From the NCBI RefSeq assembly GCF_030816015.1, contig NZ_JAUSXN010000001.1, forward strand, positions 2,480,001-2,544,000: 64,000 bases of DNA, read 5' to 3'. A program made the translations under genes and the position numbers. Source of the stretch: Pedobacter sp. W3I1 (lineage in GTDB: Bacteria > Bacteroidota > Bacteroidia > Sphingobacteriales > Sphingobacteriaceae). This document shows positions 15,298-24,012 of the stretch, piece after piece; position 1 is the first letter of the stretch; every line of letters begins with the position of its first letter. The notes under the pieces were generated by a model. That model saw only the letters and a program-made list of their open reading frames with translations, ran no database searches and was not told the origin of the DNA.

Positions 15298-17805
15298 ATG
15301 AATAAACTTTACAAACTCCTGCTGTGCGCGCAGTTTTTATCCTTAACTGTAGCCGCACAAAACAAAACATTTACTTTAACCGAAAATATTCAGCCTCAGC
15401 CTAAAGCAAACTATCAGCTTGCATCGCGTTTTTCGCCAAATAAGTTGAAAAAAATGGTTTATTCTACTGCTGTGGATCCGCATTGGTTAAAATTGAGTAA
15501 TCGTTTCTGGTACACTTTCGAAAGTCCAAAAGGAAAATTCTGGTATCTGGTAGATCCTGCATCAAAAAACAAGAAACTAATGTTTGATAATGCAAAACTG
15601 GCAGCAGATATTACTCTAATTGTTCGAGATCCATTCGATGCCGAACATTTACCGCTCGAAAACTTAAAATTTGCTGCCGACGAAAAAAGTATTTCTTTCG
15701 AAATCAAAAGCAGTGTGGATGAGCTTAAAAAGGATAGAAAAGATAAAAAAGCTGCAGATTCGATGCAGAAGAAAATATTTTCTTTCAAATATGAGCTGGC
15801 CAGTGCAAAATTAACAGAGGTGCCAAACTTCAGTAAGCCAAAACCAAAACCATCATGGGGATCAGTAGCACCTGATTCGTCGGCAATTATCTTCTCCCGT
15901 AACTACAACCTGTATTGGATGGATAAAGAGAACTACAAAAAAGCGGTGAAAAATGAAGATGATAGCACTATTGTTGAGCATCAACTCACTAAAGATGGGG
16001 TTAAATTCTATTCTTACGGAAGTGATGGCGATGGCGAGAACAACGTAGAGAACGAAAAAAACAATAAAAAACGCCGTGGTGCTTATGTGCTCTGGTCGCC
16101 AAATTCGAAATATTTTGTATTGGACAGAACCGATTCGCGTAAGGTTAAAGATCTTTGGGTAATTAATAGCGTTACACCTGGTCGCCCGACTTTAGAAACC
16201 TATAAATATCAAATGCCTGGAGAGGCCGAAGCTCCGCAAGATGAAGTTTTGTTATTTGATTTTGCTACAAAATCTTATAAAAAATTGAGTGTTGCCGCTT
16301 TTAAAGATCAAAGTGTTTCCGTTTGGAGCAAACCATCTTTAAATAAAGACCGCGATAACGAATTTCGCCCTTCGATTTGGTTGGGAAACGATAGTAGATT
16401 TTATTTTTCGCGCACCAGTCGCGATTTAAAGCGTATTGATATAGGTACGGTTGATATTGCCACCGGAAAAGTAACGCCTTTAATCGACGAACGCTTTAAT
16501 ACTTATGTTGAAGTTAACCGCCCGGGTTTGGTAAATGATGGTAAAGAATTAATTCATTGGAGTGAGCGCGATGGTTGGGCACATTTTTATCTTTTTGACG
16601 AAAATGGAAAACTAAAAAACCAGATTACCAAAGGAGCTTTCCACTGCGAGAGTATCGTGAATATAGATGAGAAAAAACGGATCCTTTATTTTACGGCAAA
16701 TGGCAGGGAAGGTAAGGAAGATCCTTATTATCTACACCTGTACAGCATCAGTTTTGATGGTTCGAACCTAAAATTGTTAAATGCCGGAGATTTTGACCAT
16801 GTGGCGAACATGAATGATAACAATAGCTTCTTTGTAGATAATTATTCGAGGGTAAATACGGCACCAAAAGCTACGCTTTATGATGGAACAGGCAAAAAAG
16901 TAATGGATCTTGAGACGACAGATCTTTCATTGCTAATGACAGCGGGTTACAAATTCCCTGAACCTTTCAAAGTAAAGGCAGATGATGGAATAACTGATCT
17001 GTATGGCGTAATGTATAAACCTTTCGATTTCGATCCAAATAAAAAATATCCGGTTATCGAATATGTTTATCCAGGACCACAAACGGAAGCGGTAAACAAA
17101 GCTTTTAGCAAAAGTATGGATCGTACCGAACGTTTGGCGCAATTTGGTTATATCGTAATTACAGTAGGTAACCGTGGTGGAAATCCTTCACGTTCTAAAT
17201 GGTACCATACTTACGGTTATGGTAATTTGCGCGATTACGGTTTAGCAGATAAGAAAACAGCCATTGAGCAATTGGCAGCTAAATATGCTTACATCGACGA
17301 ATCTAAAGTGGGTATTACAGGCCATTCCGGAGGCGGATTTATGTCAACAGCTGCTATGTTGGTTTATCCGGATTTCTTTAAAGCTGCGGTTTCGAACGCA
17401 GGTAACCACGATAACAGCATTTATAACCGCTGGTGGAGCGAAAAACATCATGGTGTAAAAGAAACGATTTCGTTAAAAGGTGATACTTCATTTAAATACA
17501 GCATCGATAAAAATCCTGATCTGGCCAAAAATCTTAAAGGGCATTTGTTATTGATGCACGGTGATGTAGATAATAATGTGCATCTAGCAAACTCTATCCG
17601 CGTGGCCAATGCACTAATGAAAGCAGGTAAACGTTTCGATTTCTTGATTATCCCTGGGCAGCGCCATGGTTTTGGAGATATGACAGAGTATGCTTTCTGG
17701 AAACTGGCTGATCATTTTAATAAATATTTAATCGGTGATTTTTCTGAACCAAGTGATGTTGATTTAGTAGAAATGGACCGTGATATCGAGCAGAACGGAA
17801 AATAG
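15298..17805 (+). CDS. S9 family (prolyl oligopeptidase / DPP4-type) serine peptidase
   Basis: An 835-residue exported peptidase. I use the ATG at 15298 rather than the TTG three bases earlier. Residues 1-21 are a signal peptide ending VAAQ. The N-terminal half is a beta-propeller of the DPP4 type (WLGNDSRFYFSRTSRDLKRI, YSISFDGSNLKLLN). The C-terminal alpha/beta-hydrolase domain has the catalytic triad Ser677 (GHSGGGF), Asp758 (GDVDNN) and His790 (QRHGF). It should act in the periplasm, cutting dipeptides or short peptides after Pro or Ala; exact specificity is not visible. Followed by a strong terminator hairpin. Confidence 0.95.
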   Translation: MNKLYKLLLCAQFLSLTVAAQNKTFTLTENIQPQPKANYQLASRFSPNKLKKMVYSTAVDPHWLKLSNRFWYTFESPKGKFWYLVDPASKNKKLMFDNAKLAADITLIVRDPFDAEHLPLENLKFAADEKSISFEIKSSVDELKKDRKDKKAADSMQKKIFSFKYELASAKLTEVPNFSKPKPKPSWGSVAPDSSAIIFSRNYNLYWMDKENYKKAVKNEDDSTIVEHQLTKDGVKFYSYGSDGDGENNVENEKNNKKRRGAYVLWSPNSKYFVLDRTDSRKVKDLWVINSVTPGRPTLETYKYQMPGEAEAPQDEVLLFDFATKSYKKLSVAAFKDQSVSVWSKPSLNKDRDNEFRPSIWLGNDSRFYFSRTSRDLKRIDIGTVDIATGKVTPLIDERFNTYVEVNRPGLVNDGKELIHWSERDGWAHFYLFDENGKLKNQITKGAFHCESIVNIDEKKRILYFTANGREGKEDPYYLHLYSISFDGSNLKLLNAGDFDHVANMNDNNSFFVDNYSRVNTAPKATLYDGTGKKVMDLETTDLSLLMTAGYKFPEPFKVKADDGITDLYGVMYKPFDFDPNKKYPVIEYVYPGPQTEAVNKAFSKSMDRTERLAQFGYIVITVGNRGGNPSRSKWYHTYGYGNLRDYGLADKKTAIEQLAAKYAYIDESKVGITGHSGGGFMSTAAMLVYPDFFKAAVSNAGNHDNSIYNRWWSEKHHGVKETISLKGDTSFKYSIDKNPDLAKNLKGHLLLMHGDVDNNVHLANSIRVANALMKAGKRFDFLIIPGQRHGFGDMTEYAFWKLADHFNKYLIGDFSEPSDVDLVEMDRDIEQNGK

Positions 17806-17828
17806 TTTTATTACAATAGTTTATTTAG

Positions 17829-17852
17829 ATGGCCTGTGGAAACGCAGGCCAT
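17829..17852 (+). terminator. Terminator of the S9 peptidase gene
   Basis: An 8-bp stem (ATGGCCTG with CAGGCCAT) and 8-base loop followed by a run of T residues, 23 bases past the stop at 17805. Confidence 0.9.
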
Positions 17853-17956
17853 TTTTTATAACGATAAGTCGTCACTGCGAGGCTAATTTTAATCGCAGCG
17901 TCACCCTGAATTTATTTCAGGGTCTTTTATGAGCGTCATTATAAGGCTAATCCTTT

Positions 17957-18279
17957 ATTAGCCGTGGCAATCTACCCGATTGGTGTTTATGTTTAGTGTT
18001 GGATAGCTTTTTTGAAAAGCAGGTTTCGGTAGTTCTTCGGTTATTTCAGTCTGCTATTGCCTATAGTCCCGATTTTAAGCCTCTTAAATACGATATTTCT
18101 TTAAATCGGGAGCTATTTGGCGCTATCAGATTTGATTAATTTAGGGCTGTGTTCCAAATTTAAACCTTTCTATTGCAAAATTTTTCCCCTTTCGCCATAG
18201 TTTGTGTCCTCACAAGGCATTTTGTTATTTATTTAACCACAGATAAAAAGGATGCACACAGATTCAATCCGTGTTTATC
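17957..18279. repeat. Long direct repeat, copy A
   Basis: About 323 bases nearly identical to copy B at 18604-18927. Landmarks in order: GGCAATCTACCCGATTGGTG, AAAAGCAGGTTTCGGTAGTT, an imperfect inverted pair TCCCGATTTTAAG/CTTTAAATCGGGA, GGCGCTATCAG, TTTCGCCATAGTTTGTG and a CCACAGATAAAAAGGATGCA tail. No protein, tRNA or transposase ends are recognised in it. Confidence 0.85.
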
Positions 18280-18339
18280 TGTACCCATCTGTGGTTAAAA
18301 TACTTCATCAGCGCGTCACCCTTAATTTATTTCATGGTC

Positions 18340-18580
18340 TATTTTTCTAGAAAGGTCGTCATTGCGAGGCTAATTTTTTCATTAGCTGTGGCAATCTATC
18401 CGATTGGTGTTAGAAACGAAGTAGGTGCTCATGCAACCTCAAAAATGGAATGCTGCCTTGGCCACCTAGCCCCGGTTGAAGTGTTACCCTGCAGCAACGA
18501 GGTACGAGGCAGCGAAGCGTATAAGCGTAAAACGGGAGGAACTAAATGTTTTACACAGGTATTGCGCTCCAAAAAAAACT
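18340..18580. repeat. Mosaic of other short intergenic repeats between copies A and B
   Basis: Includes a fragment of the A/B unit (18378-18412, AGCTGTGGCAATCTATCCGA) and a block GGCCACCTAGCCCCGGTTGA with ACGGGAGGAACTAAA, a type common between Bacteroidota genes. Open frames here on both strands have no protein-like composition. Confidence 0.55.
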
Positions 18581-18603
18581 CTTGACTGTTGAGACTAACC
18601 TTC

Positions 18604-18927
18604 ATTAGCCGTGGCAATCTATCCGATTGGTGTTTATGTTTAGTGTTGATAGCTTTTTTGAAAAGCAGGTTTCGGTAGTTCTTCGGTTATTTCAGTCCTG
18701 CTATTGCCTATAGTCCCGATTTAAAGTGTTCTTAAATAGAAGATGTTTCCTCAAATCGGGAGCTATTCGGCGCTATCAGGTTTGATTAATTTAGGGTTGT
18801 GTTCCAAATTTAAACCTTTCTATTGCAAAGTTTTCCCCTTTCGCCATGGTTGCGTTCTCACAAGGCATTTTGTTATTTATTTAACCACAGATAAAAAGGA
18901 TGCACACAGATTCAATCCGTGTTTATC
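18604..18927. repeat. Long direct repeat, copy B
   Basis: About 324 bases, the second near-identical copy of the unit at 17957-18279, in the same orientation. Differences are scattered single bases and short indels. The repeat ends at GTGTTTATC, after which the two copies diverge completely, which defines the unit end. Confidence 0.85.
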
Positions 18928-18934
18928 AATTTCC

Positions 18935-18958
18935 ATGGTTTGTGCCCTCACAAACCAT
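18935..18958. repeat. Hairpin upstream of the PepSY-like gene
   Basis: ATGGTTTGTG pairs perfectly with CACAAACCAT around a 4-base loop. A similar hairpin follows the gene at about 19498-19524, and degenerate versions occur inside copies A and B (around CCATAGTTTGTGTCCTCACA). Confidence 0.6.
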
Positions 18959-19035
18959 TCTAGTGATTTAACCATAACTCATTAAGCCTCATTCACGGGG
19001 TGAAACAATTTAAAGGATGTGGCTGTTGTTTTATT

Positions 19036-19479
19036 ATGAATTACAAAAGCACAATTTTGGCAGCATTTCTCCTGGTAGGAGGGATGGCCAGTAGCAGCGC
19101 TCAAGATATAAATCAAAAAGATGTTCCATCAGTTATTAAAACGGCATTTAATAAAGCTTATCCGAAAGCATCAGATGTAGATTGGGAAAAGAAGGGAGCT
19201 AACTATGAAGTCGATTTTAATTTAGGAAGGGTAGATCATAAAGCTACCTATACAGCTTCAGGCAAAACGGTTTCTTCCGAAAAAGATATTCCAAATTCCC
19301 AGCTTCCGGCAGTAATAGCTAAAAATATTAAAGCGAAATATCCAAAAGGCAGGATTGATGATGTAGATTGGATTAACACCGGCGGAAAAATTATTTATAA
19401 AATCGATATTGAAGGTACGCCCGATGTAAATGTTTGGTATGATGCCAGTGGTAAGTTTATCAAAGAGGTAGCCGATTAA
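19036..19479 (+). CDS. PepSY-like domain secreted protein
   Basis: Start chosen at the ATG 19036 because it begins the signal peptide (MNYKSTILAAFLLVGGMASS, cut near SSAQ); the frame is open 36 bases further up but those residues look unnatural. Length 147 residues. The mature protein has two tandem copies of a PepSY-like (DUF2874) beta-alpha unit, each with VDW and ending in a Y-x-A-S-G-K turn (VDWEKKGANYEVDF, then VDWINTGGKIIYKI). Such proteins are small periplasmic proteins in Bacteroidota with no known activity. It stands alone, flanked on both sides by the long repeat (copy B upstream, partial copy C downstream). Confidence 0.85.
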   Translation: MNYKSTILAAFLLVGGMASSSAQDINQKDVPSVIKTAFNKAYPKASDVDWEKKGANYEVDFNLGRVDHKATYTASGKTVSSEKDIPNSQLPAVIAKNIKAKYPKGRIDDVDWINTGGKIIYKIDIEGTPDVNVWYDASGKFIKEVAD

Positions 19480-19527
19480 ATTTTTAAACACGATTGCCCT
19501 GGTTTGTGTCCCCATAAACCATTTTAT

Positions 19528-19680
19528 TTTTTTGGAAAGCAGGCTTCGGTAGTTCTTCGGTTATTTCAGCCCTGCTATTGCCCATAGTCCCGATTTTAAA
19601 AGCACTTAAATAACAAATGTTTCCTTAAATCGGGAGCTATTTGGCGCTATCAGGTTTGGTTAATTTAGGGATGTGTTTCA
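19528..19680. repeat. Long direct repeat, partial copy C
   Basis: About 153 bases matching the central part of copies A and B, from GGTAGTTCTTCGGTTATTTC through the TCCCGATTTTAA/TTAAATCGGGA inverted pair and GGCGCTATCAGG to GTTAATTTAGGG. More diverged than A and B are from each other and lacking both outer parts. Confidence 0.8.
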
Positions 19681-19778
19681 AAGGTTAAGCAAGTTGTCAG
19701 TGGTTCTCGTTACGCTTTATCCTGAGAGGTCAGTTCCAGAAAAAAACATTGGAGTGGAGATGATATACTGCGAAGTGT

Positions 19779-19858
19779 CGTCATCTCGACCGCAGTGGAG
19801 AGATCTTTAAACTATGTTAAAGATTTCTCTGTTTCGCTGCGCTTCAGTAGAAATGACG
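19779..19858. repeat. Palindromic intergenic repeat of the CGTCAT...ATGACG family
   Basis: CGTCATCTCGACCGCAGTGG at the left pairs imperfectly with GCTTCAGTAGAAATGACG at the right; AGAGATCTTTAA/TTAAAGATTTCTC forms the inner stem. Confidence 0.8.
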
Positions 19859-19942
19859 GCCGATTTTATAACGCTGTCATTGGTAATTTATTTCAGGGTC
19901 TATTTCTGTTGTAATCCTTTAGTGAATAGAATATAAACAAAA

Positions 19943-19965
19943 AAGCCCCGAAAATTTCGGGGCTT
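19943..19965 (-). terminator. Terminator of the M57-type peptidase gene
   Basis: AAGCCCCGAAA pairs perfectly with TTTCGGGGCTT (11 bp) followed on the minus strand by a T-run, 30 bases past the stop at 19995. Confidence 0.92.
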
Positions 19966-19994
19966 CTGATCTGTTAAGGTAATCCGCTAAAATT

Positions 19995-20831
19995 TTATTT
20001 GTAAAGGTAATTTACGGCAATGACGTCATTTGCATTGAATGTGCGGTTACCACCATTAGAACAAGCTAACATAAATGAAGCTGCATCAGGAGCAGAAGGG
20101 GTTCCCGGTATTCTAACCGCACCAACGTTCGATGCACCTTCGTTGCCTGCGCCACTGGCACCACAGCTAAAGGCACGATTCATGTAATCGGTATGACGGA
20201 AACCGATGCAATGGCCAACTTCGTGCTGGATCACAGAAGCCAGATACAATAAATTAGGATTGGTACCATAGGCTGCTGCATTGGTATTCATTCTGATCTG
20301 GTTAAAAGGTTGGCCTGAAGAAGTAGGAAAACCCGCAGAACCTAAGGTAATAAAGCCGCCACTCGGACCTTCGTTAAAGCCTACAACGTTAATGTTTCCG
20401 GTTGTTCCGGCACTTGCCCTCTGGAAAGTGATACGTAAACCCAATGAGTTATATCTCGATATCATGGTGTTTACAGCATCGCTATATACCTGAGGCAAAT
20501 TGGTTACCGACACAGTAATTACACGTGGTAAAGATTTAACCAGGTTTGTGGTTCGGTACTGTTCAGTTTCGGCAATGTTTAAATTTGCACCTGTAGAAGG
20601 TTCAGCTAAATTGTCGTCGGTTAAAAGAATATCTCCTTCTACCAAGTAGCCTTCATCTATCTTACGGATATTATCGGTGCTAAAGCCTAGAGATTTGATC
20701 TGTGATAATTTGTCTGCCGAAATATCAGTTTTATTTTCTACTGCATTTTCTGTATTATTACTCTTACAAGAGTATAAGTTCGTGAGTAGAAGACACACTG
20801 CAGCAATCGATAAAAATTTTGTTGTTTTCAT
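19995..20831 (-). CDS. M57-type (dual-action HEIGH) zinc metalloprotease, lipoprotein
   Basis: A 278-residue lipoprotein (Cys22 in LYSC) with a complete metzincin-like zinc site HEVGHCIGFRH at residues 203-213, which fits the M57/HEIGH family. The region before the site (FNEGPSGGFITLGSAGFPTS, then QIRMNTNAAAYG) is the usual active-site cleft strand area. After it, FNANDVIAVNYLYK is the typical end (D-x-x-A-I-x-x-L-Y). It probably acts on proteins at the cell surface or periplasm. Stands alone and divergent from the S8-like gene at 20954; both are exported protease-type genes. Confidence 0.9.
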   Translation of the reverse strand: MKTTKFLSIAAVCLLLTNLYSCKSNNTENAVENKTDISADKLSQIKSLGFSTDNIRKIDEGYLVEGDILLTDDNLAEPSTGANLNIAETEQYRTTNLVKSLPRVITVSVTNLPQVYSDAVNTMISRYNSLGLRITFQRASAGTTGNINVVGFNEGPSGGFITLGSAGFPTSSGQPFNQIRMNTNAAAYGTNPNLLYLASVIQHEVGHCIGFRHTDYMNRAFSCGASGAGNEGASNVGAVRIPGTPSAPDAASFMLACSNGGNRTFNANDVIAVNYLYK

Positions 20832-20953
20832 CTTAGTTAGAATTAAATTAGTTTAGGTTGAATAAGTTAGTTAATAAAATTTGTGGATTACCTTATAAAT
20901 CCTAATTTAGGGAAGATATATGATGTAAACAAAATTTTATAATAAAATAATTA

Positions 20954-23779
20954 TTGAGAGTCGTTACTGTATTTTTAGTTATATGTTTTTGTCTGTCTGC
21001 GTTTGGTTTAAACGCACAAGTACAACCTGCTGGAATAGAAAAATATTTTGAAAAATATATTTCCAAAACAAGCAATCTCCAAAAAATAAAAGATGAAGGG
21101 ATCATTTTGGTTCGGTTCAACCATACCTTAACTGCCCGCGAAATTCAATTATTGAAGCCCAAAAAGAAGCTTTCAGGAGATTATTTTATTGTTGAAAAAT
21201 CTTCTGTTAATAACCTTTCCAACAGTATAGTTTCTCAGGAACAAGCCAACGGACTTTGGAAGGTTAGTGATAGATTGATGAAAGTACTAAGTAAAAGCAA
21301 TAAAAAGAATGATTCTATCCTGGTTCGGCTCGCTTTCAAAAATATAAATGTATTGCCAAAGGCTGTTACAAGCTTAAAGATAAAATCAACGGATCATGTG
21401 AATAACATTTGTACCGTTAACCTGTCGCCAACCGATTTAATGTTGTTGTTGGAGCATAATGATATTTTATACGCCGATGTTTTACCGATAGCTAAAGAGG
21501 AAGTGGTGGTTAATGGAATGGATCTGGGTTTAAACCAAATTTCTAATGCACATAATCTTTTTCCAGGGATTGATGGCACAGGGATAAATGTTTCTTTTAA
21601 AGAAGGAATGTATGATGCAGCCGATCTTGATTTGTTAGGAAAAACACTTCCGGGAGCTACTATTGGTAAAACACCAACTACTCATGCCACTATTATGGCT
21701 ACTTTAGCCTTAGGAAATGGTAATTCTTTTATCCGCGGTTTGGGCGCGGCACCTAAGGCCAAACTTGCCTATTCCGATTTCAGTAATTTAATGCCCGACC
21801 CGGCTACCGATTTAAACAAACTCCAGATTAAAGTTCAAAATCATTCGTACGGTACCGATATAGATAATGATTATGGAATGGAGGCTGCTGCCTACGATAA
21901 ACAGATTTTTGAAACCGATACACTGATTCATGTTTTTTCTGCCGGGAACAAAGGAACAACCACACCTTCTGTAGGATTTTATCAAGGCATGACTGCTCGT
22001 GCTAATTTAACCGGCAATTTTAAACAGGCTAAAAATTTGTTGGTAATAGGTGGGATCAACAGAGGAAATATTTCTGAAAACCTGAGTAGCAAAGGCCCTG
22101 CCTACGATGGTCGTGTAAAACCTGAACTTGTTGCCCTTGGCGAAGATGGAACATCCGGATCTGCAGCAATTACCAGCGGATCTATTACTTTGCTCGAACA
22201 ATTTTACCAGCAGAAATATAAAAAAGCACCTTCTGCATCACTGATCAGGGCAACAGTAATTAATTCGGCCGATGACTTAGGTACACCGCAGGTTGATTTT
22301 GTGTACGGATATGGAAAACTCAATGTTGCCCAATCGTTAAAAACTTTAGATGAAAACAGAGTGTCTTTATATGAAGTGGCTAAAAATCAGGATTTGCTTA
22401 TTCCTTTAACTATTCCATCTAATGTAGCCGAAGTTAAACTTACCATTACCTGGAACGATCCTCCCGCTGTGGTAAATGCAGCGCAAAGTTTGGTTAATGG
22501 ATTGGATTTAAGTCTCGAAAATCCTGCGGGAAATTTAACGCTTCCGTGGGTGTTAAGCAGTTTTCCGCATTTAGATTCCCTCTCAAAGCCTTCGGTGCGT
22601 AAGGCAGACATGATCAATAACATTCAGCAGATTACGCTCGACAGCCCTCCAGCTGGTGCTTACAATGTTCATGTTAACGGTAACAGGATCATACAAGGCA
22701 ATAACCAGCGTTTTGCGTTGGCTTATCGTTATACATTTAAAAACGCTTTTTCCTTCATCAGTCCTGAAAAAAATGAATACTTTTTTGCCAATGAAGATAA
22801 TTACATCCGGTGGGAGAATACTTATACCAGCAAAACGGGAAACTTATCGGTGAGCTATGACGAGGGTGTTACATGGAAATCAATAGCTTCTGGAATCGAT
22901 TTAAGCAAAGGTTTTTATAATTGGGCAGCACCCGATCAATTTTCGAAAGCAATGATCAGGATGGTGGTTGAAGGCGATACCATATGGAGTCAATCTTTTG
23001 TGATTTCTAGTCCGCGGACCTTAAATGTTGGCTATGTATGTAAGGATGGCATTGTGCTAAACTGGAATCCACAATCAGGTGCTAAAGATTATACACTCTA
23101 TAATATTGTAGATAACATACTTGCTCCTGTGTTAACCCTTACCGATACCATTACAAAAATTGATATCAATAAAGTTTCTAGTAAATACTTTGCCGTAGCA
23201 GCTAATGGTGCAGGTTTTACAGGCGTAAAAAGTTATACCATCGATTATACACAACAGGGGATTGCCTGTTACGTAAAGAGTTTATTTGCATCAGTGGCTG
23301 ATGATAACCGGATAAGGGTTGATCTCAGGATTGGAAGCACCTTGGATTTAAAGAATATCATCTGGGAAAAACAAACCGGGGTTAATACTTTCACGGCTTT
23401 ACAGCAAACTAAACCTGTTGAGAATCAGCTCGATTATACCATTTTTGATGATAAACCAAAAACTGGAATCCAGTTTTACCGCGTTACTTTCGAAACGGCC
23501 AACGGCCAGGTGCAGAGCGATCTGGTATCGGTAGTGTTCCTAAAGGAGAATGAATTTTCTTTTTTTCCAAATCCAGTAGCCGATTATTTAACCATTCTGA
23601 GCGGATCATTTGAAGATTATAGCCTATCTATCTTTAACATATTAGGGCAGAAGGTTTTTGAAGAAAAAGCAACAAGTTCGAATAAGTTTGCCCTTAATGC
23701 ACTATCAACAGGCGTATATGTAGGGGTAATCAATAAGAACGGGCAGCAATTGAAGAAATTTAAGTTGATTAAGAAATAA
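20954..23779 (+). CDS. S8-like (subtilisin-fold) protein with type IX secretion sorting domain
   Basis: A 941-residue exported protein. No usable ATG lies before the signal peptide (residues 1-21, VFLVICFCLSAFGLNAQ), so TTG 20954 is the likely start. After a propeptide-like region (about 30-185) comes a subtilisin-like domain: GTGINVSFKEG (expected Asp block, residues 210-218), TTHATIMATLALGNG (His244) and GTSGSAAITSG (Ser401). The catalytic Asp position is occupied by Lys216-Glu217, so the classical triad is incomplete. Beta-sandwich domains follow, and the last 75 residues (FFPNPVADYLTI, then LKKFKLIKK) are a type A T9SS C-terminal domain. It should cross the outer membrane by the Por system. 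Confidence 0.9.
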   Translation: MRVVTVFLVICFCLSAFGLNAQVQPAGIEKYFEKYISKTSNLQKIKDEGIILVRFNHTLTAREIQLLKPKKKLSGDYFIVEKSSVNNLSNSIVSQEQANGLWKVSDRLMKVLSKSNKKNDSILVRLAFKNINVLPKAVTSLKIKSTDHVNNICTVNLSPTDLMLLLEHNDILYADVLPIAKEEVVVNGMDLGLNQISNAHNLFPGIDGTGINVSFKEGMYDAADLDLLGKTLPGATIGKTPTTHATIMATLALGNGNSFIRGLGAAPKAKLAYSDFSNLMPDPATDLNKLQIKVQNHSYGTDIDNDYGMEAAAYDKQIFETDTLIHVFSAGNKGTTTPSVGFYQGMTARANLTGNFKQAKNLLVIGGINRGNISENLSSKGPAYDGRVKPELVALGEDGTSGSAAITSGSITLLEQFYQQKYKKAPSASLIRATVINSADDLGTPQVDFVYGYGKLNVAQSLKTLDENRVSLYEVAKNQDLLIPLTIPSNVAEVKLTITWNDPPAVVNAAQSLVNGLDLSLENPAGNLTLPWVLSSFPHLDSLSKPSVRKADMINNIQQITLDSPPAGAYNVHVNGNRIIQGNNQRFALAYRYTFKNAFSFISPEKNEYFFANEDNYIRWENTYTSKTGNLSVSYDEGVTWKSIASGIDLSKGFYNWAAPDQFSKAMIRMVVEGDTIWSQSFVISSPRTLNVGYVCKDGIVLNWNPQSGAKDYTLYNIVDNILAPVLTLTDTITKIDINKVSSKYFAVAANGAGFTGVKSYTIDYTQQGIACYVKSLFASVADDNRIRVDLRIGSTLDLKNIIWEKQTGVNTFTALQQTKPVENQLDYTIFDDKPKTGIQFYRVTFETANGQVQSDLVSVVFLKENEFSFFPNPVADYLTILSGSFEDYSLSIFNILGQKVFEEKATSSNKFALNALSTGVYVGVINKNGQQLKKFKLIKK

Positions 23780-24012
23780 CTCTAACTATACATGTTTTGC
23801 GTATATCTTGCGATTAGCGGAAGGTATATGTTGTCCCCGCAGATTTAAGATGATAAACGCTGAAATTTGGAATAAGGATGTTTAAGCTTAGTCTGCGTAG
23901 ATATGCGAGATCAGCAGGAGGCCCTCAAATTTCGGGTAATAAGCACAGAAACTCCTAATTTCTTCGTATTTTTCAGCAAATTCGACCATTTTATTAAAAA
24001 AAATCCCTAATA

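Noticed and set aside
18271..18617. Open frames on both strands between repeat copies A and B
   Set aside because: They cross repeats of several families, have odd composition and no relation to any protein family.
17857..19700. CRISPR array
   Set aside because: Repeats are long, few and not separated by equal unique spacers, and no cas gene is near.
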